Source: Lepisosteus oculatus (Eukaryota; Chordata; Actinopteri; Semionotiformes; Lepisosteidae). From it: 64,000 bases of DNA. The translations under genes and the position numbers were made by a program. Shown here piece by piece: positions 25,801 through 38,459 of the stretch (the first letter of the stretch is position 1; each line of letters begins with the position of its first letter). The notes below the pieces were generated by a model. It was not told the DNA's origin, did no database searches, and worked only from the letters and a program-made list of their open reading frames with translations. The stretch lies in assembly GCF_040954835.1 (NCBI RefSeq), contig NC_090698.1, forward strand, positions 6,942,501 through 7,006,500, written 5' to 3'.

Positions 25801-26915
25801 GGATTTAGGTCCGAAATTGGTCTCATCAAGTCTGGTGTTCCTCAGGGCTCGATACTGGGTCCCCTACTTTTCAGCATTTACATGTTTCCACTTGGTCAGC
25901 TTTTAAGATCACATGGCCTCACCTGTCATTTCTATGCTGATAATACTCAAATATACATCCATACCAAACCTGGCACTGATGTGGCTCTCTCTATGCTATC
26001 TAATTGCTTCTCTGACATAAAAACTTGGATGACTCAAAATTTCCTTCATCTTAACTGTGACAAGACTGAAGTCATGCTTATTGGTACCCCCTATCAACTT
26101 CGTAAAGCCAATCCTGTAACCCTGTCTGTGGATGGTACCGTTCTTGAGCTTCAGTCTTAATTTAAAAACGTTGGGGTAATATTTGATTTAGGCTTAACAT
26201 TCGACCCACACGTGCAGCATATAGTCAAAACATCTTTCTTTCACCTCAGAAACATCGCTAGACTACACCCCATGTTATCACTATCTGTAGCTGAAAAGCT
26301 GATCAACACGTTTGTCTTCTCCCGAATTGACTACTGTAATGCTCTACTCGCTGGGGTATCTAAATCCACATTGAAGAAACTCCAGTATGTCCAAAATTCG
26401 GCAGCCAGAGCCCTGACCAGGTCTAGTGCAAGTGTTTATATTACTCCTATCCTGGAGTCCTTGCACTGGCTTCCTGTCAAGTTTCGTGTCGACTTCAAAA
26501 TCCTTGTGCTCACCTACAAGACTCTGCATGGCCTGGCACCTCAGTACCTGTCTGCTCTATTATCGCCCTACTCCCCACCTCGCAACCTTCACTCCTCTAA
26601 TTCTGGTCTCCTATCTGTCCCCCAAGCCCGTCTACGTTGTATGGGTGGCAGGGCCTTCTCCAGCTCTGGAACTCTCTCCCCAAGGATATCAGAGAGTCAC
26701 CTGCTCTAAACTCCTTCAAATCCAGACTCAAAACCTTCTTTAGAAGAGCCTTTACTTAACTGGTTCCATTCTTCACTCCTCTGCTCCTACTGTGTTTAGT
26801 ACCACCATCTACTGTCACCTCTGTGTATTCTCATCATGTTTATCTTGTGTATTTTTTATTGTTTATTTTTAATTGTTGTTGCTGTTGTCATTCTGTAAAG
26901 TGCTTTGAGAAGCAA

Positions 26916-26974
<59 letters not shown>

Positions 26975-27479
26975 AAGGGGGCAGTAGCTTACACTTTGTT
27001 GACTGAGGGTTGCTTTGCTTAAGCTGCAGAATTAGTTTGTTCCTCTTGGTCAATACCACGTCGATATACTGTTATCAGTCAGCAGTGGCTTAGTGTTTAT
27101 CTCTGTCCTGGCAGATGTCACTCTGAGTGCACTGAATGACTCAGATGTGAACAGTGACCTTGTGGACATTGAGGGACTGGAAACGGGCTCCACCACTAAG
27201 AAGCTCAACTTTGACCAGGGTGAGAACCAGGGCCTATGCCTTTATGCACTGTACCATTCTTCCTGCTACCTCTCCTTCTGTTTTTGTATTCCCTGTCCAT
27301 ATATGCTGTCTGCTACTGTGGTTTATATTCTCTAATCATTTCTATATATTTGCACTGTTGTTTTTTTTTAGTCTGTTCTTTCTGTCATTTCTTTGCCTGC
27401 TGTGTGTTTATCAGAGAGCCTCAATTTGGACTCCAGTTTGATTATGAACTCCAGCGACCTGCCCCTCCTCTCGCGCTGA
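19831..27479 (+). CDS. bap18: BAP18 (C17orf49), SANT-domain chromatin reader, 6 exons, 200 aa
   Basis: Nuclear subunit of BPTF/NURF and MLL-type complexes, known to associate with H3K4me3. Exons: 19831-19851, 21247-21341, 22729-22830, 25344-25558, 27115-27219, 27415-27479. Phases agree throughout (603 nt with stop). The protein starts MTSASTK, then [20 protein letters not shown]. The SANT/Myb-like domain is about residues 38-80 ([40 protein letters not shown]). A Ser/Pro/Lys-rich middle part follows, then an acidic conserved segment ([25 protein letters not shown]). The last exon adds [20 protein letters not shown] plus Arg before TGA, longer than the 172-aa human form I recall, which ends shortly after NFDQ. 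If the donor at 27220 is not used, the frame reads on into intron. An L2 remnant sits in intron 4. It is head-to-head with RNASEK. Confidence 0.93.
21032..21071 (+). repeat. 22-bp direct duplication in BAP18 intron 1
   Basis: GTCTAACTCTGTAATAAG occurs at 21,032-21,049 and again at 21,054-21,071, a simple two-copy tandem duplication. Confidence 0.8.
22244..22280. repeat. (AAAC)n microsatellite in BAP18 intron 2
   Basis: About eight tandem AAAC units. Confidence 0.85.
25735..26972 (+). mobile_element. L2-clade LINE 3' remnant with dead reverse transcriptase, in BAP18 intron 4
   Basis: Reverse-transcriptase motifs can be read: [18 protein letters not shown], then [10 protein letters not shown], then [14 protein letters not shown]. 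After an in-frame stop at 26,158 it continues with [16 protein letters not shown] and [20 protein letters not shown]. The catalytic YADD box is YADN, so the second aspartate is lost, and the frame is broken. The 3' UTR ends TGTAAAGTGCTTTGAGAAGC followed by a long (ATT)n tail at 26,916-26,972, as in L2. The 5' part is missing (truncated insertion), sense to BAP18. Confidence 0.9.
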
Positions 27480-28762
27480 TGCCCTTCCCCCACGAGGCCG
27501 GCCAGTCCTCACCCAGGCAGGAAATGACACGCTGTAAGACGTCAAAACATCAGGCATGGAAAAGGACAGCACCGAGGCAATGGGGACAAGTCACATTAGC
27601 TGTTTAAAAGGATCACTTTCTCAAATCTCAAAAAGTGGGGAAAAATACAGAACAGTTACTACCTGCATACCAAGCTTCCTTGCAATGTTTGTCATTTATC
27701 ATGGAATCATTATAGTTGGGGTGGGGGGGGGTGGGGACAAATATCATGATGAAAACTTTGAAAAGCTCCTGGTTTTGTTTTTTTCGGCATCCTGTACTTG
27801 ACTGAAAGGTGGAGAGACAAGACAGCTGCAGGTGGAGGGGAGAGGTGTTGGTGAAACCATCCCAAGCTGTCCTACTTCATTCAGAGTGGCCGAGATCATT
27901 GCTTTGTCTTACGTTTTGGACTATCTTGTGCACTCTGGAGGAAAAAAATGCTATTAAATAGCATTTTTTTTTTAGAAAAAAAGAGACAAGGTCGGACGGT
28001 GACTCTTCATTGCCGAAAGGATTCATCTTCAGATGCAGTTCCAGGGATGGCTCACCCATCTGGGTGCATCGGACTCCAGCAGGGTTTATGTGTGTTTTTT
28101 GAGGATCAGTGACTTCAGAATGGAAGAGCTCAATTGGAGTGAAAACCTGAATATTCTACATCTTTCCCTGACCGGACAGAAGCACTCCTAACTTACCTGA
28201 GCCAGTCTCATGACAAAGGGTTCAAAAACCTCCTGTGTTTTTCCTCTGTTAGCAGACTAATTCTCAACTATTTCTGCTCAAATTAAAAAAAAAAAAAGAC
28301 ACTAGGCTAGGTGAGTTTTAGTTGAAATGCAACTCCCTGCTTCTGTGAGCTTACAGTGATAGAGACTGCTCACATAAAGCACTGTGGAGATGGAATTTGA
28401 GTGTCAAATAGACAAGGGGCAGACAGGTGTCGTGATGATCAAAACCGGGTGGATATAACATACCATTTAAAATAAAATTGGCCCTCCTACATCTAATGTT
28501 TCTAAAGACTCAAAGAACCCTGCTGGACTATGTTTCTTAGGGATTGTGTTTACCACACATGGTGTATAGGGTCCAAGTGTAATATTACTAGTTTTTTAGT
28601 CTATCTCAATTCAATTTTTATTTTTTTTTAATATGCTTTTTAGATATTTGTCACGACTGCAGATATTACCTGGTCCTAAGCGATGAGTTGGGTTTCGGGA
28701 GCAAGTGGAATTATTAAAGGATATTTTTCTATCATGTCAGATAGACATTTCTGGGTCTACTG

Positions 28763-28768
28763 AATAAA
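28763..28768 (+). other. candidate poly(A) signal for BAP18
   Basis: AATAAA 1.28 kb after the stop at 27479, in TACTGAATAAAACATTG. The intervening sequence has no other gene. Further AATAAA copies occur downstream, so the true end is unproven. Confidence 0.4.
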
Positions 28769-31105
28769 ACATTGTGCTTAAAATTTTACAAAGTGAATTA
28801 TTTTTCTCTATACAAATTTACATTTCCTGCTGTCCTGTACACTGGCTTCTAAAGTCTTTTCAGTAGAAGACTGACTTGTTGGAAATATTCACTTCTGATG
28901 AATATAGGGGATTATTTCTCTCCGCTGAATATGTAGCTAGATTTGTTTTATTGTTGAATTTAGTGTATTTACAACAGGAAAAATAATTTAAAGCATGCAG
29001 TGTTCTTGGGTTTTATTGTTTCAGGTCAGTAATTGAGAAATGAAAGGGCGTTTGGTTCTTCTTGCAGCTTTCAAGAGTGTGCATAATACTATCCTACTTC
29101 TGAAATGGCATGTAGTGGCAGTTTGACTTATTTTCTATTTTATGGGTACAGATTTGCTGTGAATACTTGTTGCACAGCATATATTCTTGATTACTTGCAC
29201 CTCTGTTGAGGTTGCGTCTGTAGTTTTGTTTTTAGGCCAATAATAGAGAAACAAAGCCAATATAAGCAACATTAAAGTTGCAGAAAATCCCCAGGCAATG
29301 CCAGACACCACTCTTCAAATGCGCTTTGTCAAGTAATAAAAATCATGGAACACAACAACCCAATCAGTTCTGTTAATTCCAGTCTCCTTGTCCCGTGTGG
29401 AAACTGCTGCTTGATCATTATTCTAAGATGGGTAACCTTGGTTCTTCTGGGCCATGCCAAGGCTCAGATGTAAATGTTGCTGTAATTCTCATAATTGGCC
29501 TAGCAGCAGTTGGTCCTTTTTAATAATTAGGGTTGGACTGAAGCATGACAATGGAATACAGTTGATATCCACACTGATTACCTACCTGTCACCAAAAAGG
29601 ACAATTGCTTCATATTTCCTTAACTGTACCTTGAGTGGTCAAAGGTTAAGTGTGGAATACAGCATTGCTGTACTTTCTGGTGAATACACCAAGTTTGTGG
29701 AAACTTGTGTTTGTAAACTTTACCCTGTTGTGTGATGATGGCTTTTTTTTTTCCTTTGCAATTTTTCTCCTTTATTAAGTTGATATAAATTGTTTTGGTG
29801 TAACTTGTAGATAGTTTGATAGTGATCAACACATATGCATTTGTACAACCGTGTAATTAAAACCAAGTTTTTAAAAGCAGTGCAATGTAATAATGTAGTA
29901 AATGTAATTTTAAACAATCCAATTCTGTTCTCATAGTTTGTGGTTATTTGTTGAGAAAAAGCAAGCCTCTTCTTGCTTAACACAAAGTGCTTTGAATACT
30001 GCTATTAGACAACTCATTCTCAATTTAGTTACATAAATGTAATTACATATTGAAAAGCCGAGATGGTGGCTACTGACAAAATGCAGTAATGTAGTGCAGT
30101 TGCATTTGTCTACCTTGCATATGAAGGTGGCTCTGGTCCTTTCTGCCTAAGCTTGCTGATGTCTAACATGGGTGTCAGGATCAACAGGAAGCTCAAGTAA
30201 TATTTAAGGCCCTCCTCTGTGCTACAGAACACATTGCACATATGCAATAAGTGTACTAAAATACACTAAATACTTTGTCAATTCTATAATTGCACAAAAA
30301 GATCACAGCACTTCTGAAGTAAGAAGGCTGATGCAAAGTGTCTGCTAGTGTATATCGGTTAGGCCCCCTGCTATGTAAATAAATTGAACTTTTTTAAAAT
30401 AGTTTATGGCTACCTTCTTACACTAGTGTAATTTCTCATCCTTGGTAACATTTTACATGATATATTTGGTATTTTCCAAGTTTGATTATAACCATTTTCT
30501 GTATACATATAGAAATTTAATGCTGTGTTATCTCTTAGGTGGATACTGTGGGACTAAATCTACAATGGAATTCACTATTTTAAGACCATCTGTAATTGTT
30601 TTAGTCTTTTTAGATAGAATCTACTGAATTCAAGTTATGAAACAGTTTGTAGTTTCATTACTACCTATTTTTTAGAAAACTAAACCCTTTTCTAACCTGT
30701 GAAAGTTAAAAGCATAACTCACTGACAACATCCAATAATAAATCAAAGTTGTATAACTATCACTGAAGAGGATTTTGATCTGATTGCAAAAAAAAGTACT
30801 TAAAAAATAAGAAAAGAAAACTGTATGCCAAAAGAGATTTGAAATTAAGTTTATTTTTCCATGATAAAGTGACAATGATTTCCAGCCTCAGTACATCTTC
30901 ATTAAGTCTAGTCATATTCACTGAGCCTTTCCGGGATCATTCTGCCACTCCCTTATACTGCCGTGTCCAGCTGAGGTCTGTGCAAATCTGATCGGTATCT
31001 CCCCACCGGAGGTCCAGCAGCACCGAAGTTGTTTTGACTGCGTCCAGCTGTGTATGAGCTGCATGTCCAGTGTAGACCCAGTCAAGTCTAAGCTGTGTGT
31101 TGACA
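28769..31105. other. intergenic, AT-rich, no feature recognised
   Basis: Only short open frames without family resemblance. No clear repeat boundary or RNA gene seen between the BAP18 3' end and the microRNA hairpins. Confidence 0.5.
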
Positions 31106-31111
31106 GTGTCA

Positions 31112-31190
31112 GCCACACTGGAGCAGCACAAGCTATACTGGCAGCCCAGTTTGAGGGCAGCTACCAATATTGATGTGCTGCTACAGCCAG
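31112..31190 (-). ncRNA. mir195: microRNA hairpin, miR-195/miR-457-like (miR-15/16 family)
   Basis: On minus, a 22-nt 5p arm at 31183-31162 begins TAGCAGCACATC and continues AATATTGGTA. It carries the family seed AGCAGCA and resembles miR-195-5p (also fish miR-457a). The 3p arm (plus 31,120-31,145) reads GCTGCCAGTATAGC then TTGTGCTGCTCC on minus. GCAGCACA pairs with TGTGCTGC, and ATATTGGTAGC pairs with GCTGCCAGTAT including G-U pairs. A small internal bulge lies between them, and the loop is about 8-14 nt. This is a good Drosha/Dicer substrate by eye. It lies about 1.05 kb downstream, on the same strand, of a second family member, matching the human miR-497 then miR-195 order. A host transcript is expected from above 32.3 kb but was not identified. 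Confidence 0.88.
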
Positions 31191-32171
31191 GCAGACAGAG
31201 CTGGACGACACGTGTGACCACATAGTAACGCACACGGCACCATCGATTATTGAGTACAAAACCAGTGACACCACCGTAACAGTGCCATCAAGGACTGTGT
31301 ATGCCATGATTAATCCTGATTAATCTTAGCCATACATCTATATGTTAAATGTATCAGGAGTATGTAATTACATATAAAATTAACCTGGCTACTGAGTGCA
31401 GTTAAGGCACCAGGAATTCAGCGAAAGAAAATTTAGTATTCTATTACATTAGTTTGGCAGGAGCTAGTGTGACGCATCTAAGATATTTCACTAAAAGAAC
31501 ACCATAATAATGGTTTGTCTTTATTTCTGCTTTTGAGCCTTCTTTTTTTGAAGATGAAACCTCTTCTACTTTTCACAGTAACCAAAACACAGCATGAGAA
31601 GAGAAAACGTACTTCCTTTCCCCAGCACTACTGCAGTACAGTACTAACGTAAAGGTGTTAGGTATATTATCAAATGAGGTACAAAGACATTATTGTTTAA
31701 AACATGGCTGCTTTGTTGCACTGTAGCCTGGCTTTCTCTTGTGCTGTTTCAGTTACACAATTTATGAGGCAAATAAAAGCACCTTCTTGCTCATACAATA
31801 AATGCCAGTCAGTGTTAGATTACTAGGTACCATTTTCCAACAGTTGAGCCTAATGTGGCCTAACTCTTTATTAAGGAATGTACCCTTGTGTATGTGAATG
31901 AGTGACAGAACTTGGGAACAGTCCCAGGTTTTTGTAAACTTTTTTTTAATTTATACTCATAAATGGGAAATCTTACATACTTTTCAGTTATGATGACATG
32001 TAGGTAATGTTTAATTGTAATGTAAAATTTAGCTAGGTAATTGAATACAAAAACTCTTATAATTTCAATACAAACCATCACCACATCCTGTACAAGACAA
32101 GACATTCTCCTGCCTAGTAGATGATAGGAATAAAAGGAGCGGCTGTTTCTCAGGTACTGCTGGATGGTGGA

Positions 32172-32258
32172 TGTCCCAGTGCTCCCAGTAACAGCACATA
32201 ATGGTTTGGACCTGTACTGGGAGCCTGCAAACCATGATGTGCTGCTATAGGGCGCGCA
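32172..32258 (-). ncRNA. mir497: microRNA hairpin, miR-497/miR-15-like (miR-15/16 family)
   Basis: On minus, a 22-nt 5p arm at 32247-32226 begins TAGCAGCACATC and continues ATGGTTTGCA, with seed AGCAGCA. It is closest by recall to miR-15b; by position it is the counterpart of miR-497. The 3p arm on minus reads CCAAACCATTATGTGCTGTT. ATGGTTTG pairs with CAAACCAT, and AGCAGCACAT pairs with ATGTGCTGTT including a G-U pair. The terminal loop (CAGGCTCCCAGTACAGGT) is short. Flanking bases extend the stem (CTATAG side against TACTGG side) only weakly. The naming rests on synteny and must be settled by alignment. Confidence 0.88.
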
Positions 32259-35200
32259 GGAGCCAGGGAGGGAGCTGTTGCTCGAAAAGGATGATTGTTT
32301 TTATAACAAGGGTGTCACAAACTATTTCAAATTCTGTAAAAAAAAAACTAACACAAGACAAACTAGTTGGTTTATACTTCTCTCTTTTAGTAAAGGTAAA
32401 ATAGCTACCCTACTGAAACAGGTTAAAAAACTAATGCTTCATGTCAGTTCCCATATTTCTTTTTTTGTCCTGTGTTGCTTTATGTAAAATATTTTTGCAG
32501 TGTTTTTTACTAATTCACTGATAAGAGAGCAAATACCTGTTTTTCAATATCTGTTTGTCTTCTTTTACAAAGGAACTGTTGTATATTTCACACCACACAA
32601 AACGGAGACTGAAGGCTTCCGAGTGCTTCTCTTCAAAAGACATTTACAATAACCCAAGGCTTTTCTGAAACAAAGGTAGAGCTCTTCATACTAAATGCTT
32701 TCAGTGGGGTCATTTTACAGAATTGTCTGTATTATTACTGCTGAGCCAGCATCTTAGGGAATAGCTTTAGGGAATTGACTGAAGCTTGAAGGACTCAGTA
32801 GATCACTCACTGTTTCTGTTTGAAGGCCTACAGAGTCTATCGTCCAGCACTGCAGAATCCTCACCATCTTCAAAGCTTGAGTGTTTGTTAGTGAGTTTGT
32901 TAGTCAAAACAGTGAATCCACAGGTACAAATGTGTGTTCCTAAGGCCTGTAATTATAAATGCAGGGCCTACAGTGAGGCATGTGGTAAAACAGAGCAGAG
33001 AGGCCCTCATTGACCTACTATGGGACCTCTGGCAGAACAGCCCTTTCTAACTTGCTATGGGAGAACTAAAGGACTGAAGTGACCAACAGGGCCAATTGCT
33101 GCAGAAGCTACGCTAGACATCATACTGATGCCTCCCATGAGGATGGAGCTTGAATCATCCAAGTGACAAGACTAATCTGGATACTTGTAAATTATATAAA
33201 ATAGACAATATTTAAAATCCCTCAGATAATCTTTTTTTTCCTCCTAATAAGGCAAGGTCAGATTTTTTTTTAAGTTTTCTATTGAAAATATTTGTGTCTG
33301 TTTTTTTCAACTGGTTACCACTGTTTTAATTCACAGTCTAGACTGTAAATAATTACAATGTGAGGGGGCTGCTGCTGACTGGAACAAAACACCCCTACAA
33401 AACCTGTAAGAAGATGATCCTGTTGTACCAAGAAAAGAGACTGAGGAGTTATGAACAGCATCACTGGACTGGAGTACACTGGGCCAGGGATTTTCAGGGC
33501 CCAACACCCAACACAGAGACACTTCTCATCGCCAAATCCAGTACAGCAGAGTACACAATCCACACACTCACACAGCAGATCTGCCCTGCCTGCACTGACC
33601 AGTGAATCTGCTGACCTACACTCCAGCTGTTTGTATTTTAGAATGAATAGCATCATTATTTCTGAGAAATTTAGTCTTCAGTTTGATTTTGTTTTTAAGT
33701 TGGGGGTCCCAACTGAGAAGAAAAAGGGATCCCCCAGCCAGAAAGGGTGACACCCCCCCCATTTAGACCACAGAATTGACTGAATGTGTCTTTGTTAAAG
33801 ATGATTGTCTGATAGCAACTAAATTCCTCCTTCTAAAAGCCTGATTAAGGGTTACCTCCCTTTTTCTTGCCTTATTCTCTTTTGTTTTTCTATAACCCTT
33901 TTTTTATTCTTTATCCAGCAGGATAAGACAATAATTCTGTAAATACCCTTTTTTGCTGTTGAAAAAAATAAATGACCTATTGACCTATAAAACTGCTATC
34001 TGGGTGGGAGAGCCAGGACAGTGTGACTCTTTGTGTTACAGAGACAGAGCAGTTTAGGAAAGAGTCAGCAGGGAATTCTGACACAGCTACCAAAAACAAA
34101 ATGGAGGACAGGACCAAGCAGACAAAATGGAGGAAGGGGAAGTACCACTGCTCACAGGCTGTTTCTGGCTAAATGGTTAAAACACACAAGCAAAAGCAAC
34201 TTTGTGAAAAAGAACACATCAGTACCACTGACTTTAAATACAGTTACACAAACTGTGACATTAAAACAGGAGCAGAGGGCACATTATATTAGTAAGCACT
34301 ACAAAGCAATGATGTTCATGTGTTAAATTAGAGGATCTGAAGACAAAAAGGAAATTTTCCACGCACCTGTCAAGGGCACCTGCAGTTTTCTGTTCTGCCA
34401 CAAACAAATGGGGAAAGAGGTGGAAGGTTACATTGTCCTGTAGAAGCAGAAACGAATAAAATGATATACTATTGTTCATAAAAAATAATAAATGGATAAA
34501 TAGCCAAATGTATTTTAGTACATAGAGGGTAATGAGATGAGTGACGTGGAATTAACCAGAATTATCCATGGGTGGACTAGTGTCTGTAGACACTGCAGAG
34601 AGGGAACGGGGTTAAGTACAACATAATTAGAAACAGACAAATGGCTACAGGCAGTGCCTTGAAACTCCATTTCCTTCCGAGAATTGGGGGCAATTGTCAG
34701 CTTCTATCCTTGCTCTCCTGCCTTTCCATTCCATCTGAACTGAAAGTAACTTATTGAAAAGCAACTATGCCAATTACCTCCTTAATGGATCGCAGTGACC
34801 GCAGTTCTAGGGCCTTTAGACCCTCTGATTCAAACCAGAGTGTGGAAGCCTCACCTCTTCTACTGTATTCCGCTGCAAGCCCAACCTGGACTTGGACCTG
34901 CAATCAATTAACTGTTTACTTTACCTTTAATTAGTTAATAGGGTCCTGTTGCTGAAGATAACCACTGACATAGGATGAGCTGCACTGATACGTGCAGTAT
35001 AACAAGAAGGAACACAAACAGCTGATTTATAGAAGCCCAATTTGCAGGGATCTCTGTGACCAGAGTCAGCCACTCCTGTGACATACCATCACTCACGCAT
35101 GGACACTGAACACCATGCAGCACCACATACAGCCGTTAGAATGTATAGTATTATAATACGTGCAGCAGTCCCATCCAAATCAAAATGACTTTGAGCAAGA

Positions 35201-38200
35201 CAGTAATGACATGCAACAATCTACAACAGTTATTAACATGACTAAAAAAAACTCTTTCAAATAGGTCCATAATAATTAATCAGCACTTCAGCTGCTGCTT
35301 TAACACACCTGGGTTCAGGGACAACATTTCCCTTTTACTCAGGTATTATATAATAATCACAATACTCTTCTTCATTAACTCTTGGTGTTTGTCAGGCAGC
35401 TCAATATTGAAGCACTATATATATATATGATGTGTGTCCATTAAAAAATTCCCTCAGGGACAATAAACTCTTATCTTATATATTATTTCAATAAAATGTG
35501 ACCTAACAGGTAGGAAAACTAGTTTGCCTCATCATTTTTTACTGCAAAGTGCAACAGTAAAGTAATTTGTCATTTGACTTCATTCACTACTATAAGCATA
35601 TTTTTACACCTCTGCAGCTTTCAATGTTCCACTACAAATGCACCATCAGTGAGAGTTACATTATTCCAGAGGTTCTCCTTGTTTTATATAATAAATGTTC
35701 ATGAAAACCTAATTAGTTTAATAAATCCATTTTATGTATTTATGTAGTTTTATTTTTTCACCATACAACTGAAAATACAATTTATTTAATATACACCCAA
35801 CGTACCGAATGAAGGTCTAACATCGGGCAAATATTAACAACAGGAAAGCCTGTGATTTTATCACTCATGACAAGCACAAAAAATACTGTTCTGCCTGTAT
35901 GTAACTTATCACAACACTTTATTCACAGTTTAACTTTAATTCTGAGACTTTTTTCAGGAAAAAACCATGAAAATCTTACCTGTACAGGTTTATCAGAAAA
36001 ATGAAATTATTTTAAAAAATGAAAAACAATACCAAATGCCTTAACTTCAGAGGCTCTGTTTTAGTATGTTAAAAACATTTTCGACAGCTTAGTGAGTGTG
36101 AGTGTTCATCTCATTACACTCGAGCCTTATTGCATTAAAAGAAACTCAACATACAAATAATTAAATAAATAAACAATTATAAATGTATATTATTTTTTCA
36201 TGTCAGGATTTAATTATCCTTAACCAAAACACAACAGTAACTGCTAATGCTCTAAGCACACAAAAAGAAAAGCTGCACACAGTGCTGAATACACTGGTGA
36301 AATTAAAAGCCATTTGGAAAATCCTTGCAGGACACTCATCATTACAGACTTCCACATGCAAACAAATATAGAATGTAATACACATAGTATGTATGGTACA
36401 GATCTTAATGTTTAACTTACAACAGAGTGTGAAGATATGATCTTGCCTTCAAGTTCTATAAAATAAATTCAATAATACAAAAAAAAACAATTCAGATCAA
36501 ATGGTTTTCAAGACATGCAGGTGAAACATACAGGTCCTATAGAGCCATTACCTACAGAAAGGGGACAGGCACCTCAGAGCTCTGTTCAGACAACAATGTA
36601 GGGAAAAAACAAGATAAACACACTTTCAAACACAGTGAGAGTCAATACACAGGCAAGACATTAAATAAAATCACAAGTGTAAAGGAAACCTGCTAATATC
36701 AATATGTATTGTCATATAAAGAGAATTCCTGTGTATATGTTATCCATAAAGACACACACAAATGTATACATACAGACACAATATACATACATACAGATAG
36801 TATTTCTAGATTAAACTCACACTGCTCACACAGATTGGTATCTGTGCTGGTGACACACATCTGAAATCTCTGTGTCTGAACCAGACAGGTGGAACAGCAG
36901 GAGGCAGGTCGGTGTCAGAACCGAGCCGTGCTACACTGCAAACGGACCAGCTGGTACAGGAACTGAGCCTACTTGATATCCCTGCGGTACCTAAGTGCGA
37001 CTCAGAGCACTGAGAGAGTGTGAGAGTGAGACAGGCAGAGAGAGAGAGAGAGGCCTGCTTGTGCTGGAGTGGAGAGGCTCCTGGGAGTAGCCAGTTAATA
37101 AAATGGCGTGGTAAGTGCTGAGTTAGGCCAGAGATACCCTGATACACACTGCACCCCACACACAGTATTCACTCAAGCCTGGAGCAGCAGCATCCCAGTG
37201 ATAAGAGTGTTTAAAAAAAATATGCCCATTCTGGCAGGGCATTCCTACTCTTGTATTCCAACACATTTCAGCAAGATAAAACACAGAAACCAACAAAAAG
37301 AAAGATATGTGATGTGGCAAAATTAAATAAATAAAATAAGGTGTCTAAACTTAAGGACTGCTTTTAAAAATTAAGATATTCCAAGATGTTTGAAGGGTTA
37401 ATTTAATTTTTAAAAATGGTAATAATGGTTATTGAATATAATTTTTTATTCTTTAATAGCTTAAATATCTCCTAGCTGGTTTCAGACAGTCCACTTAAAC
37501 ACACCACACCCGATGTGGTGTAAAAAAAATATTCCACATAAAAATATACAATTAAATGCACAATCACAGAAAAATAAGCCCAGAAACATTACGGATTTTC
37601 ACATTTACAAACATAAAAATCTGAAAGAAAATGATTTTTTTTTTAAATATCAGAATTCGGCTTTTTTCCCCTTTCTTTCAAAACAGCAGCAATAGAAATA
37701 GACAACTGTACACCCTATCAACCCCAGATCCGAAAAATAAAAATTTAGAGATCCAAAAATATATTATATCGGAATATTTATATAAAAATAACACGAATTA
37801 TCAATAAGATGGCGTTTAAAAAAAAAAACTATTTATCATTAAAAACCAAGACAGAAATTTAACCAAATAAATCAACTAAACATATACGCATTCAAAGAAA
37901 GCAGCTAAGAAACTGAAAAAATGAAATAAAATGTGTTTCTATGAATTTACAAGAGTGATAGGATGCAGCAGTGGTGAGTTTTGATACGTTTGCTGCTAAA
38001 ATAATTTTGGTTGAAAGTGATCACGTCAGCACGCGGAGAGTAGGCTCTGTTGAACAGGCTCATTACCACGACAGGCAGTCTCAATCAGAAAAAAAAAACA
38101 GAAAAATCAAGACGTACATGAAACCACTCCACATAAACTGGTCTCTCTTCCTCTCTCAACATCTAAAGCTCAGAAAAAACCACCACAGTACGAACAAAAA

Positions 38201-38450
38201 AATAAAGAGCACCACTTACCTCCAAGTCCAGAACAATAATGCAAAATAATAAGAAAATGCATGTACAGAAATAATAATTGCCAAACAGTCTGAGAGCAAA
38301 CCCACATGACCAAACAAACAAACAGCATGAGCAAAAACACACATGCATCAAAAGCCAGAGAAAAACAAAATATTATATTCGCCTTGATTTTGTATTTGTA
38401 AAGCTGCCCTGCTTGTGTCACTCTCTCTCACACACACACACGCACACAAA
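32259..38450. other. intergenic, AT-rich, no gene recognised
   Basis: Short open frames here show no domain or splice pattern I trust. It could hold the upstream exons of the primary microRNA transcript on minus, but I cannot place them. A retroposon-like tail is listed separately. Confidence 0.45.
35380..35482 (+). repeat. probable retroposon tail fragment
   Basis: Contains ATTCCCTCAGGGACAATAAA at 35,448-35,467, closely like the 3' tails of abundant fish retroposons. A short (TA)n run at 35,418-35,429 lies just upstream. No body recognised. Confidence 0.4.
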
Positions 38451-38459
38451 AACAGTTAA

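Noticed and set aside
30990-31110. A third miR-15-family hairpin near CCAGCAGCACCGAAG
   Set aside because: The seed-like word is present, but no complementary arm is found within hairpin distance.
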